From Microbotryum silenes-acaulis (lineage: Eukaryota > Basidiomycota > Microbotryomycetes > Microbotryales > Microbotryaceae), in the NCBI GenBank assembly GCA_003665825.1, contig QPFY01000016.1, positions 785,826 to 849,825 on the forward strand: a stretch of DNA of 64,000 nt, read 5' to 3'. Below the pieces are notes generated by a model. It was not told the origin of the DNA. It saw only the letters and a list, made by a program, of their open reading frames with translations, and made no database searches. Of this stretch, positions 1 to 10,739 are shown in pieces. A program made the translations under genes and the position numbers. Position 1 is the stretch's first letter. The number at the start of each line of letters is the position of its first letter.

Positions 1-1088
1 TTGAGCCTCTCGACTTGCACCTTCTTGCCAAACTTCTTGGCATCGCGTAACTTGCGCGCATCCTCGGACGCCTTCATGCCCGCTTGTTCGTCGAGCAGCT
101 TTTGACGCAGGTTCGCCATGTGTGCGTCCGTCTTGATCATCTCGGCAAAGTAGTCCGCGGGGCGGAAAAAGGGAAGCGAGGCTTTGTTGAAGCGCTTCTC
201 GGCTTCCTGGGCGGCCCAAAGAGCTTGCTTGTAGCTGCGATTTGAATGGGAGGATGGCACAAGGATGAGCGAACGGATGTAATCCGCGAGTGATAGACTC
301 GTCGAACCAAGACTCACAAGGCCAGTTCCCGTTCGAGATCGTTGTCAGCGTCGATCTCGGCAGATGAATTCGGGTTCGCAAGGGCCAAAGTGTCAAAGAA
401 GGTCGTCGGCAGCTTAATGCTGGCCAGAATACGCTCGAGTGCGGCCTGAGAAGAAGCGAGCAGATGCGGGTGAGCCAACGAAAGCACGGATCGGCCAGGG
501 ATAGGAGAGCAGGCTTACATCGTTCCTGAGTGTTTCGCGCTCGACAGGGACGAGATCGGCATCATCGCCGACCTCTTCGTCATCGAGGTCTTCGTAGAGC
601 TTTTCCTCGCCCTCGTCACTGTCTTCCTCGTCCTCTTCGTCGTCCTCCTCCTCGTCTTCGTCATCTTCCTCCCCCTCGATGGATTCGTCTCCCTCTTCCT
701 CCTCATCGTCTCCTTCGACATCCAAACCCAGTTCAGCCGGGTCGACATCACCCAAAAGTTCCATCATCTTGTTCCATCCTTCCTCGGTGATATCATCCTC
801 TTCCTGCTCACTGTCATCTTCATTATCCTCGTCGTCGCTCTCGTCCTCGTCATCCTCCGAATCGAAAGCCAGAGCTGCATCCTCCTCGTCCTCGTCCTCG
901 GTATGCTCATCCTCCTTATCAATTTCACTGTCCTCTTCATCACTCATGATTGACTCCGGAGCCTTTGCGACCGGGCCCTTTTTCGAGGTGGTCGATTGGG
1001 ACTTGTCCCCGTTCACTTTCGCGGCGGCGAGGACACGTCGTTGCAATCCCTGCGCGAGCATTTTCTTTTGCGTCGACTTGGACGACAT
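1..1088 (-). CDS. EBP2: rRNA-processing protein EBP2 (3' end outside window)
   Basis: EBP2 is a nucleolar factor of 60S ribosomal subunit assembly. Three exons are visible: 519-1088, 318-445 and 1-234, with the C-terminus beyond the window edge. The start is the ATG at 1088 (MSSKSTQKKM); the frame is open further upstream but that part looks non-coding. Residues about 45-180 are an extreme Asp/Glu-rich acidic tract, usual for the N-terminal half of this family. The conserved EBP2 domain begins in exon 2 and is clearest in exon 3, with the signature LPFFRPADYFAEMIK followed by a Lys/Arg-rich segment. The serine-rich open frame on the opposite strand is only the mirror image of the acidic repeats. 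The assignment is firm from the domain signature. Confidence 0.88.
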
Positions 1089-1418
1089 GATGGGGCGAAG
1101 ATGCTTTGCTCTGGAAATCGCTTGAGTCAAGGAAGTCGGTGAGCGCTGGCTGAGGTGGGGTGTGTGGGAGAGAGCTGTTACTGCACGACCCGCGCGGAGC
1201 TCAGTCACGGCCGATTCGAGCTTCGCAGCCTTCGATCAGTTTGGGCGAGCCAAGGCTTGCGGCTGTGCTTGCGCCAACTTGCGCTGGCCGTGCGAAGCAA
1301 GCGCAGAGCAGCGCTGCGCGCAGCCGCGAGTCTTCGACCGACACGATCGCCGGCGAAGATTGGCTCTGCCTCTGGTACTCATTCAGCACATTTGACTCCT
1401 CTTTCCACATCCATCACC

Positions 1419-2262
1419 ATGGTCAGTCTAGAGCCTGCCACCAGTTTCGGATGAATGTATCCGCTCAGGGATAGTCCCAATGGACCCCTCCGCCACTCCC
1501 GCTTCACTGCTCGCTGCCTCATCCAACCTCGCTGGAATTTACCACCATCCTACAGGCCAAATCACTCAAGTCTAAATCCAAACGAGCGTTCCGAGCCATC
1601 AAGCGAACGGACCCCAAGTACGATCCCGCAATTACTCTGTACCCAGCACTTCCCGCGAGATCCATAACCTGACCTGACCTCTACTGGCTCGTCCCCCACT
1701 CAGCTCGGTCTTCAAACAAGCCGACGACCTGCGCCTGCAGAGGCTCTCGGCCAAACTCAAGGCCTCGGCTCTGAAACCTCGGGAAAGGACTGACAAGGAG
1801 GAATGGGAGAGGAAACAGGATGGGTATGAAACTGAGGAGGACGGCGAGGGCGAGCAAGCTACATCGAAGGATGCCAAGACTGAGGATAAGGCTGTTGGTC
1901 AGTTCGGGAATTCTTTCGGGGGAGGACATACCCAGCAGCCCTAATACTGATCGCCGCACTGGTTTCAATTCTGACCTTTCAGACGAGATGACCGTCGATG
2001 GTGAGCAAGCCGAGACAAGCGAGCCCGCTTCCAAGCAAAAGATTTCGACTTCGGGTCCGAGGATGACCCGTCGAGAGGTGTTTAGGACCGAGAAGAACTT
2101 TATGGTAAATACAAGTAGTCTCTGTCTATCCTTGTGACCTGACCCGTTATCTGATCTTGTGCCCTCGTCAACTTTTAGGTTCGACCGACACCCAAGACCG
2201 TGTTCCCGGCCCGAGGGGAGAAGAAGCGAACGGGGCTCGGTCGATCTCGTAGCAAGCGATGA
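1419..2262 (+). CDS. DUF2423 / YBL028C-type small basic nuclear protein
   Basis: Five exons (1419-1421, 1556-1617, 1704-1897, 1983-2104, 2179-2262) give 154 residues. The first coding exon is only the ATG codon, followed at once by a GT intron; joining it to exon 2 gives MAKSLKSKSKRAFRAIKR, the expected start of the DUF2423 family (yeast YBL028C). That match decides the start. The middle is rich in Glu, Asp and Lys, and the C-terminus is a basic tail ending in GRSRSKR. The family is small, basic and linked to the nucleolus and ribosome assembly; its exact job is not known to me. It is divergent from EBP2, with about 330 bp between the two start codons, which would suit shared control of two ribosome-biogenesis genes. 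Confidence 0.82.
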
Positions 2263-2984
2263 TCTCGCCTCGCGTTCAATCACTAGCCTCGCCGTGAATG
2301 ACATCTTGTTACGGTGTGTAATGTATGTGCTCCTGTGTGTGTAATTGTGATTTCCTCCTTTGTCCTTTTCATTGGCGTTTCGGCTCATCGGGACCACCGT
2401 AGGATGGCTACTAGTCGGGCGACACTGGTTGATCGTCAATTGAACCTCGACCGTGATTCAGTTCGAGCCGCAAAGAGCAGCTTCTTGGTGATCATCTCAT
2501 GAATGAGGCAAGCTTCGGGTACGACCCTTTTGCTAAGGTCAAGCACAAGCGATTGCACTTGGTCGCCACGTCATCCCGACCTTTTCTACCGTCCAAACGT
2601 CTAGTACGTCCCGTGACCTTGCCCGTACTTCAACTGGAAATGTCATATGGGCGCAAAGTAAGTGCATTCCCAATCTCAATGACAGGAATAAAGAGTATGC
2701 GTCGTTCGCGAAGGAGCATACCAAAAGTGTTGCGCTGCTCCAGAATTTGACTCGCAGTCTCGGACTATCTCGTCTCGATCTGTTCTAGGTCGGCGAGGGT
2801 CGGCGGCGGCTGGCGGCGCGTCGGGCCGGGTTCCACGTCTTGCTAGGCCTTGCTCGCCCCACATGCCTCGAGACTCCTCGCGTTAGCCTGCGTTAGCGAA
2901 GCGGCCAGAGCGACCTCCGCATCCTTCACTCACAAGGGGCCCTTTGAGACCTTCCCGTGTCTTTCTGAACATCGATTGACGATC
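2263..2984. other. Intergenic region, no gene recognised
   Basis: About 720 bp lie between the DUF2423 stop and the amidohydrolase start. The open frames here are short, overlap on both strands and lack recognisable motifs. I read it as 3' end plus promoter of the next gene. Confidence 0.55.
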
Positions 2985-4486
2985 ATGTCTTCCGGATCGA
3001 CACCGTCTGCGAGCAGTACAAGTCGAGGCCCTCCGCGCCGACCCCCCAAGCTACCCTCGTCAGCCTTCGCACCCGCTCCCGTCGTGGCACGTCGACCGTA
3101 CCCTCAACGAATCCTCGACACCCACGTCCATCTCTGGACCACGGAGCAACTCGATCAAGGGAACATCACCTGGCCACCTACGTGTTCGAACGCGTTGAAT
3201 GATGGTGCGCATTCGTTGGATGGCGAGTATGCCCCGGCGGTGCTGAAAGGGGTCAAGATGGTTGAGCGACACGTCGAGGCCGTCGGATGCGTATATGTCC
3301 AAGCCGAGTACAAGCATGACGATGCTGAGAAGAATGGATCGGGTGGTGGGTGGGACAGCAGTTTCGCCGAGGTCAAACAGTTGAGTTGCAAGCGAGGTCT
3401 CTTGTGTGGGGTCCGAGCGTGCGTCGCTGACCCGGGGTTGCATATCTTGCAGTGTCTGTGAATCCTCGGCCAAGAGTGATGTCAAGGTACTGGCTCTGTG
3501 CCCATGGGTGAGTACTGGAAAACGACGACAGTTCTGCTGTAATCCGAGCGTACCTGATCCAAAAACCTTGACTATAGGCACCCGTACATCTTGGCGCATC
3601 GGTCCTCGAGTCATACCTTCCCAAAATCACTTCGGCAGCATCATCAAGTTCGATCCCCATCGCCTCGTTCCGCTACCTTCTCCAGGACTCCCCGAAAGGT
3701 ACCTACCTGACCCCGGACTTCATCTCGGGTCTTCACCACCTCGGCTCGAAAGGGTACGCCTTTGACCATACGGTCGATTCAAGACGGGGCGAATGGATGT
3801 TACAAGATTCGGTCGAGATGATCTCGACGTTGAGATCCCAAGGTGGGACGACCAAGATCATCTTGGACCATTGTGGCAAACCCAATTTGGCGAGCTGGCC
3901 CCGGTCGTCGAATTCGTCTGGAGCTGATAATGTGGCGTCCAAGACCTCGCATGGTGACTGGTTGGAGTCGATCTATCAGTTGGCTTTATTCCCCGATGTC
4001 TATGTCAAGGTCTCAGGTCTGTTGGACCTCTGTCCGGCGGAGACCGTCGATCTCGCCGCGCGCGAATTCGAGCAGAAACAACGTGATGCATCTTCGAGTC
4101 AGAGTGTAAAGGGAGGGGAGGACGCGATGGACGAGCTCAAGGCGAGGATCAAAAAAGTCGTAGAACCCATCTTGGAAGCTTTCGGTATCGAAAGGGTTAT
4201 GATTGGGTCCGGTTAGTCATGTGTCACCGAGGTCGGAGGATCACCCTTTGAAGAAACTGACTCGACAGTCCTGGATCCAGACTGGCCCATGTTCCGAGCG
4301 TGTACGATCCCGACTCGGGAGAAAGACGCTCATGAAGGCAGGGACGTTGTTCAGGAAGCGTCGGCATGGGCCTTGGGGATGAAGTTGTGCCTCGACGTCT
4401 TGCTCGAATTGGGGTTGGATGGGCCGGCATTGGATCGAATTTTCGAGGGGACCGCAAGGGAGGCCTATGGGATCAGCAGTGCATGA
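2985..4486 (+). CDS. Amidohydrolase-2 family metal-dependent hydrolase (lactonase-like)
   Basis: Four exons (2985-3379, 3453-3507, 3578-4211, 4269-4486) give 433 residues. The TIM-barrel amidohydrolase_2 fold (PF04909) is shown by the metal-binding DTHVHLW near residue 43, ILDHCGKPNL in the middle, VYVKVSGL, and the C-terminal ERVMIGS joined across the last intron to DWPMF, which supplies the conserved Asp. The closest functional classes are L-fucono- or L-rhamnono-lactonases and 2-pyrone-4,6-dicarboxylate hydrolase; the sequence alone does not choose among them. The start MSSGSTPSAS fits because the upstream in-frame codons are low in family resemblance. A Ser/Pro-rich 35-residue leader precedes the barrel and is not a clear targeting signal. 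Confidence 0.8.
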
Positions 4487-4751
4487 ACGAGATGGAAGCG
4501 ATTTGGATTGCTCCATAGGTAGTTTTTTTTACTTGGTGTACATATGCATCGTTCCACATTCATTCACAGGGAGAGCTAAAGTGTCGAAGAACGAGCTGCC
4601 CCAACTTGCCGAAAACTCGAGGATAGACGAGCGGGGGCGCGTCGTGCAACTGGTGAGGTGTCTCGCTCTACACCACTGCTCTCACGCGCGCTCTCGCTCT
4701 CGCTCGCGTCATCCATTCACGCTCGCACGGCAACCTGTACATTGCGCAACA

Positions 4752-6744
4752 ATGACGTCTCTTGCTGATGAGCTGATGAACGACCTCGATTCTGACTCTG
4801 GAGGAGAAGATGACCAATTGGACGCCGTCCTCGGCTCGAACGGCCACGCTGGACCGTCGACGTCGAAACTGAACGGAACGACGAACGAAGCATCCAACAG
4901 CGCAGCAAACGACGACGATGGCCAAGAGGATGAAGCAGGGGATGTCTTGATGGACTCGACTGCGGTGGGAGACATGATGGTCCCCGAGGGTGGGGTACGA
5001 CCGACCCTCGAGCTCAACCCAGACGACGTCAATGCGATGCAGTTGGGCGAGGTCGGAGAGCTAGCAAAGGTCGCCAAGCTGGCAAATGGCAAGACCATGA
5101 AGGATGTACTCAGTGTGCGTAGTTTCTCAGCTGATTGTTTGCTGCGCTGGGTGGCTGAGGCTGACTTGGGCGGCGAATGCGCTCGGTGGGGGTGGGATCT
5201 CGTTCGATCAACTGCGATGGTTCCATGCAGAAAATCGCATACTACCGAGAACATCCGGATCCGAACCTGGCTAGCGATGGCGACAGTCAAGAGTACCGCC
5301 TCATTGTGCAGGCCAACAACCTCAACGTCGAGATTGACAACGAGATGCTCATCATCCACAAGGTCCGTGCGCCGTTGACTCAGGACGAGGCCCTGAACGT
5401 GGCACACGCTGATACACCCTGACGATTCATTCATCTGTAGTTCATCAAAGACCACTACCTCCCGCGCTTCCCTGAACTCGACACGCTTGTCTCGGCCCCC
5501 CTGCCCTTTTGTCGTGTCATCCTCGCCCTCGGCAACGGTCCCGAACTTCGAGGCGATCTCACCGGCCTACTCACATCGGGTACGGTCATGGCCGTCACCG
5601 TCACCGCCGCGACCTCGCGAGGACAAACCTTGGACGATGCCGAGTGGAAGGTCGTTGAAGGTGCATGTGCGATGATGTTCCAACTCGACGATGCGAAGCG
5701 AACCATTCTCGAGTATGTCGAGTCAAGGATCTCGCTCCTCGCTCCCAACATCTCCGCGATTGTAGGAACACAGACCGCAACGAAGGTGCTCGGGATTGCG
5801 GGTGGACTACAGGGTCTGTCGAGGATACCTCACTCCAACATCTACGTATGTTTTGTTTTGTGCTCTAGCTTGATCTGGTGTGACGTCCAGCTCATCTTCT
5901 CCAACCCCACTCACTGCCCACAGGTCCTCGGGGCGGTCAAACGAGCAACAACAGGATTCTCAACTGCCGCTCATTCCGTTGATCGACTACACACCGGTTT
6001 CATCTACCAGTGCCCACTTGTGCAACGCACACGAGCCGAAGATCGCATGAAGGCTCAGCGCAAGGTCGGAGCCAAGGTCGCTCTCGCCTGCCGCGTCGAC
6101 TTGGCCGGCTCGCATCCAACCGGTCAATTCGGGGAAGAGATGTTGGAAAAGCTCGAAAAGGAGATGGAACGTTTGGCACGACCGGCACCGAGCAAGATTG
6201 TCAAAGCGTTGCCTCGACCGGACGAGCAGAAGAAGGCTCGAAGGGGTGGAAAACGAGCTCGGAAGGCCAAGGAGGCGTATGCGCAGACCGAGTTGAGGAA
6301 GCAACAGAACAGGATGAAGTTTGGCGAGGCCGAGGAGGAGACAGGTTACGCCGACGAGACGGTCGGAATGGGCATGATCGGTTCGAGTGGGAGTGGGCGC
6401 GTGCGTGTCACGGATGGGGAAGCGAGGAGCAAGGCCAAGTTGTCCAAATCGGCGAAAGGGCGATTGGCGAGCATCAAGACGAGTTCAAGTGCGACGTCGG
6501 GTTTGGCGACGAGTTTGGCGTTCACTCCGGTCCAAGGTACGTTCAGGGGCAGAACCCTGCTGTTCGTTGTGCGATCGGATTTGACTTTGTATTGCTTCGC
6601 TTCCGCTCAGGTCTCGAGTTGGTTGACCCGAGCAAACTGCGGACAAAGACGGAAGAGGCAAATGCGAACTGGTTCGCCAACGATGGTGCTTTCACGCATG
6701 TGCAGAAGGGGGGTGGATTCGGGAAATCCCAGGTCAAGCGATGA
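4752..6744 (+). CDS. PRP31: Pre-mRNA-splicing factor PRP31
   Basis: PRP31 is the U4/U6 snRNP protein that holds U4 snRNA and Snu13 and helps join the tri-snRNP. Five exons (4752-5114, 5231-5362, 5441-5845, 5924-6536, 6611-6744) give 548 residues. The N-terminus is acidic. The Nop domain follows in the middle, with NISAIVGTQTATKVLGIAGG, then SNIYVLGAVKR and HTGFIYQCPLVQ. The C-terminal third has the PRP31-specific basic segment (KKARRGGKRARKAKEAYAQ) and ends in GGGFGKSQVKR. Length and domain order are as usual for the family. Splice junctions restore the Nop domain without gaps, so the model is reliable. Confidence 0.93.
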
Positions 6745-6937
6745 TGGCGCTCTGCATGATGTGAATCTGAAATAAAACGCTTCCATTGCAGACTAACCAA
6801 AGTTGTCAAACGGAAAATTGGGTTTTTTGTTGTGTTTTGGATTTTTTTGAGTTTCAGAACCCCTTTGCTATTTGTTGCCGATACTGTCCACGCGTTTGCC
6901 TTCTCATCCCGCCCCCTTTGAAAACATCTATCACCTA

Positions 6938-9842
6938 TCATCGACCTCGCCTACCCCTTGAGGATCCTCCACCACGGTTCGTATTGCCGGTGGTGATCGG
7001 ATCTTGGCGCGCCAGGACTTGGAGGTGTCGCATGACCTCAGGCCGACGTAGCATGGGCGCGTTCTCCCACCTCTTCTTGAAAAATTCGACCCCGCGAGTG
7101 CCGAACGTCAAGTTTTCGACTTCAACGGCAGCGTGCAGCCATGCTCGGGACTCGTCAGCATGCAAGTCTCCCCGCATAGTTGTGAACGTGTGTAGGCAGA
7201 GGCACAGAAGCGTGGTGACGTCCGAAGAAATGCCCAAGGCCTGGACTTGGATCTTGCAGTTGCTTGACCATTGCGCGTCCTCGCGAAGTGGGTCCATCTC
7301 CTCGGCAGCGGGACCAGTTAGAGTCATCTGGCATCCCATCGCGACCAACGCCCTTTTAAAAAGGCCGCTGACGGAAAGCGGGAAAATAATCGAAGGCCAG
7401 TGCGGTACTAGTAGACGACCTATGAGGTTCATTGCGCTCAGCCCGCCAGCGACCGCCGTGGCTTGTTGCAGCAACGTGGCCCCTGCGAGCTCCCAGAAGG
7501 GTTCAGCGAGCTCGGGGCGCACAAGACCATGACCAGGCCTATAGGTTGCTTCTAGCGCATTCACGAAGTTGCAAAGCCTCTTTGCTTTGGGGTAGAGGTC
7601 GAAAGGCTCCTCGAGGTGCTCGAAGGCGTGGACCACAGTGCCAGCGGTGTCGAATAGGCCTTTGCGACGACTGAATCGGGAGGCACCGTCCAGCTTGTCG
7701 TCGACGCAGCACCGACATTCACATTCTTCTACACCACTCTCTTCAGCTTTCTCCCTCAAACGTTCACGCGTAGCATGTTTGTAGCCCGTAGCCGATTCGG
7801 CCATCGTGATCTCCGCGCCGGCCGGAATGAACTCGCGAGCGCGTACGAAGGTGAGGTCTCCGAATCGCGCAGCGACTGTGACGTTCGGAAAGCACGCGTG
7901 GTTGATGAGGGAGAGATACGGGCACGCTCCTAGCATCAACGTTTTGAGGCGTTCTGCTTCACTTTCAGGAATGATTGGCCTCGGCGGGAAGATGTTCTCC
8001 GGTCCAGGCACAACTGGCAAGCCACATGATCTGTCCAGCGATGCAAAATCATTCGTCAGCAATTCGGTTGAGCAGACCGGGAAGCACCGGCAGGAGTTTC
8101 GAGAGGCTGCCACTTGCGAAACCTGGGCAATCAGAAGGTCGACTGAATTGATATCGAGGTAGAAATCACCCCCAACAGGGGTGTATGGCTTGCGAAAGTC
8201 TGCATGAAAGCTTTGCGAGCCGGGGGTCGCAGAAAGGGCCGCCATATCTGCGTCGCGACCGTGATGAAGAGGAGCCAGAGTCTCGATCAAGGTGGGGTCG
8301 TCAATTAGCCTTGATATGAACATGTTGTGATAGAGATCTTGTTGTTGAGATAGACTGGTTCTGTCCTTGGAGAGACTTGAAACAGCATACCCCGATGCGA
8401 AAGCTTTCTCGGCCAGGATGAGCTCTCCGACTTGAATATCACTCGTGGCGATCACGCCGCGAATGCCTCGACCCTCGACTTTGTCGACGACGCGGATCGG
8501 ACCGATGTAGTTGCCGACAGGCATGCGAGGATCCTCCTTGGGCTTGAGCGATCGCTCGTAGAGCTCGAGCCAAGGGTAATGCTTGCCCGTGCGACTCTGC
8601 TCGAGCATCAGCTCGACGCGCGCAATGCCTTGTTGAGCCTCGACCTTGAGCGACCGACCGAAAGCCAGTACTTGCTTGTACGATGCGAGCGCGAGCTCGA
8701 GGTTGTCGGCTCGCTCTTCAGCGACGGCCCGTCGACGCCACGCCTTCTCGAGCCAGTCCTGGATGGTATTTGGACCGATCTCGAGCCGACCCTCGGGCGT
8801 CACGTTTTCAACCAACTCGATGACCTTGAGCGCATCCTGGTGCGCCTGACGCAGGTTGTCGACCTTGAGATGGGCCGCGCAGCGATTGTTGTGCAGCAAG
8901 ACGAGGCGCTCGACGGGCTCAGCTGGGTTCGCATGCGTGACGAGATCAATTCCAGTCGAGTAGAGCTTGATAGCACCACGCCATTGCTTGCGAGCAAATG
9001 CGGCATTGCCGAGAGCCTTGTAGTCGTCGTTTAGGCTCGGAACCGGACCGGGAGCGGGGCCGCTCCACGAAGATGCGCTGCCACGCACTAGTGGATGGGA
9101 AGGCTCGAGCATCACGACGTCGGTGGGACTAGGGCAGATGAAGTAAGTCTCATTGGGTCTGAAAAATCTGCGAAGCCGCTTGATTGCAACGAGCTGGCCG
9201 AGCGGGAAGAGGAGGTCGAGCTCGGGTCCTGTTGCGGTTGTCCCCAAAGGCCAACTCGAGACACGCATCATCGCCGCTGCCCCAGACTGGTCCTCGAAAG
9301 CGAACGCGACAGCGCCCTGATTGCGATGCGGTCTCGAGATGATACGAGCTAGGAGGTAGATTGACTGATTACCAAGAATACTCGAGGAAAGGTTGGTGAA
9401 AGTCATCCTCAGAATCATACACGCTACCTATGCTCACCTTTCCGTCATGCAGGGCCTTCAAAGCATCCTTGATGTCCGCAGCTGCGGGGAAGAATGTGAA
9501 GCTGGTCAGTTGATCGTGTTTATTGATTAAGAGTCAAAAACACTCTAAGGACAAACCTTTGTAGCGGTCTGCCATGGCAGCCGAATTTATCGCTGCGGGT
9601 CCGTACTTCACCTGCTCGACAGTGTCGTCCACAAGGCTAGGATGAGCATACACCGAGCGAGCGAGAGCCATGATCTTGAGCAGTATGCGACGCGATTCGA
9701 CGACCTTCGAGAATGCTCTCTGGAAGGGTACGTCGGTTTCAGCTTGTTCATACAGTTCCATGGCGCGCAGACGCTCGAGGAAGCGTAGCTCGGAACGAGC
9801 AGAGTTCAGCTCGCCCTCGCCAAGGGGTTCTGGCGGATTCAT
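6938..9842 (-). CDS. TPR and SET domain protein (SMYD/SET5-like methyltransferase family)
   Basis: Three exons (9557-9842, 9438-9481, 6938-9316) give about 902 residues; the 44-nt middle exon restores the frame. TPR-like helices lie around residues 200-330 (DDYKALGNAAFARKQW and following). The SET region follows, with IGPIRVVDKVEGRGI at its start, the cofactor/substrate motif SLINHACFPNV, and a post-SET cysteine cluster CECRCC. A long insert separates the two halves of the SET domain, as in SMYD-type enzymes. The likely role is protein-lysine methylation, but the substrate cannot be told. The C-terminus is a Gly/Arg-rich tail. ATG 9842 was chosen; an in-frame ATG at 9875 would add 11 residues. 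It ends about 190 bp from the convergent PRP31 stop. Confidence 0.75.
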
Positions 9843-10739
9843 TGTTCTTCGTGATGCGGCGCAGGTCTTGGGCAACGGTTGAAGGTACGATGAAAGGTAC
9901 GATAGATGGAAGAATCCAAGAGGTGTTTTCTCTCAAGTGCCATAAGGGCAAAGCGGGTTGGTGATTGTTCTTTTTGCCCGCCGGCACACGTCCGGATAGG
10001 AGCTACGCTCTTCTGCCCGTTTAGGCATTTCTTCCAGCCGCTCGCGTCCTCCATTAGCCTGTTGTACAGTGTTTCCAAGGTCAATCACCGAGCCCTGGAG
10101 CGCCCTGATGGTACTTGGGTCTAGTCAGGGTCTTTTCTCCGAGTCTAAGAATTCACGAGGGTCGAGATTGAACGCGCACAAACAGGCGATCCGCCCTTCC
10201 TGTTCTCTGCAAGTGTACGGTATAGATTTCGGTATTTGGCGCTCGCAGCTCACGAGAAAATGAAAAAGCTGTCCCACCTGAAAACTAAAAATGCTGTGCG
10301 GTTTATGAAGAAATCAAGTTGGAAAAAAAAGGGGTAAAACGAAGGGAGATCGCTCCTAAAGGTCCATTCATACCGGGGAAGAAAATCCGATCTGCAACCG
10401 AAGTCAGTTCGCCTTGCCATGTTTGAGTCTGTAGGTTGAATGGCGCCCGAACTCAGGCTTGCTGCACAGGAGGCGCATTCCTTGTCGATTCTTGGTTCAA
10501 GGAAGTGGAGGACAGAGTGGTGATGGAACGAGCATGAGAAGGGAGAAAGAAGGAAGAGGAAGCGAGTGCGGGAGGGAGATCACAACTCGAAAGGAAAGCC
10601 GAGCCTCATCAGACGTCTCCTATTCTCACCGACTGCCCTGGCGCCGGCCATTCCTTCCCTCAATTCCGAGCAGCTCGATCCAAGCTTCGCATGAGCCTTA
10701 ATCCATGATGTATGGCAGCTCATCTCACAATTGTGATTC
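9843..10739. other. Intergenic region
   Basis: About 900 bp between the TPR-SET start and the ELP2 stop, both on the minus strand. Only short unsupported frames are present. It should hold the promoter of the TPR-SET gene and the 3' end of ELP2. Confidence 0.5.

Noticed and set aside
679..1125. 148-codon serine-rich plus-strand frame
   Set aside because: It is the mirror image of the acidic tract of EBP2 on the minus strand.
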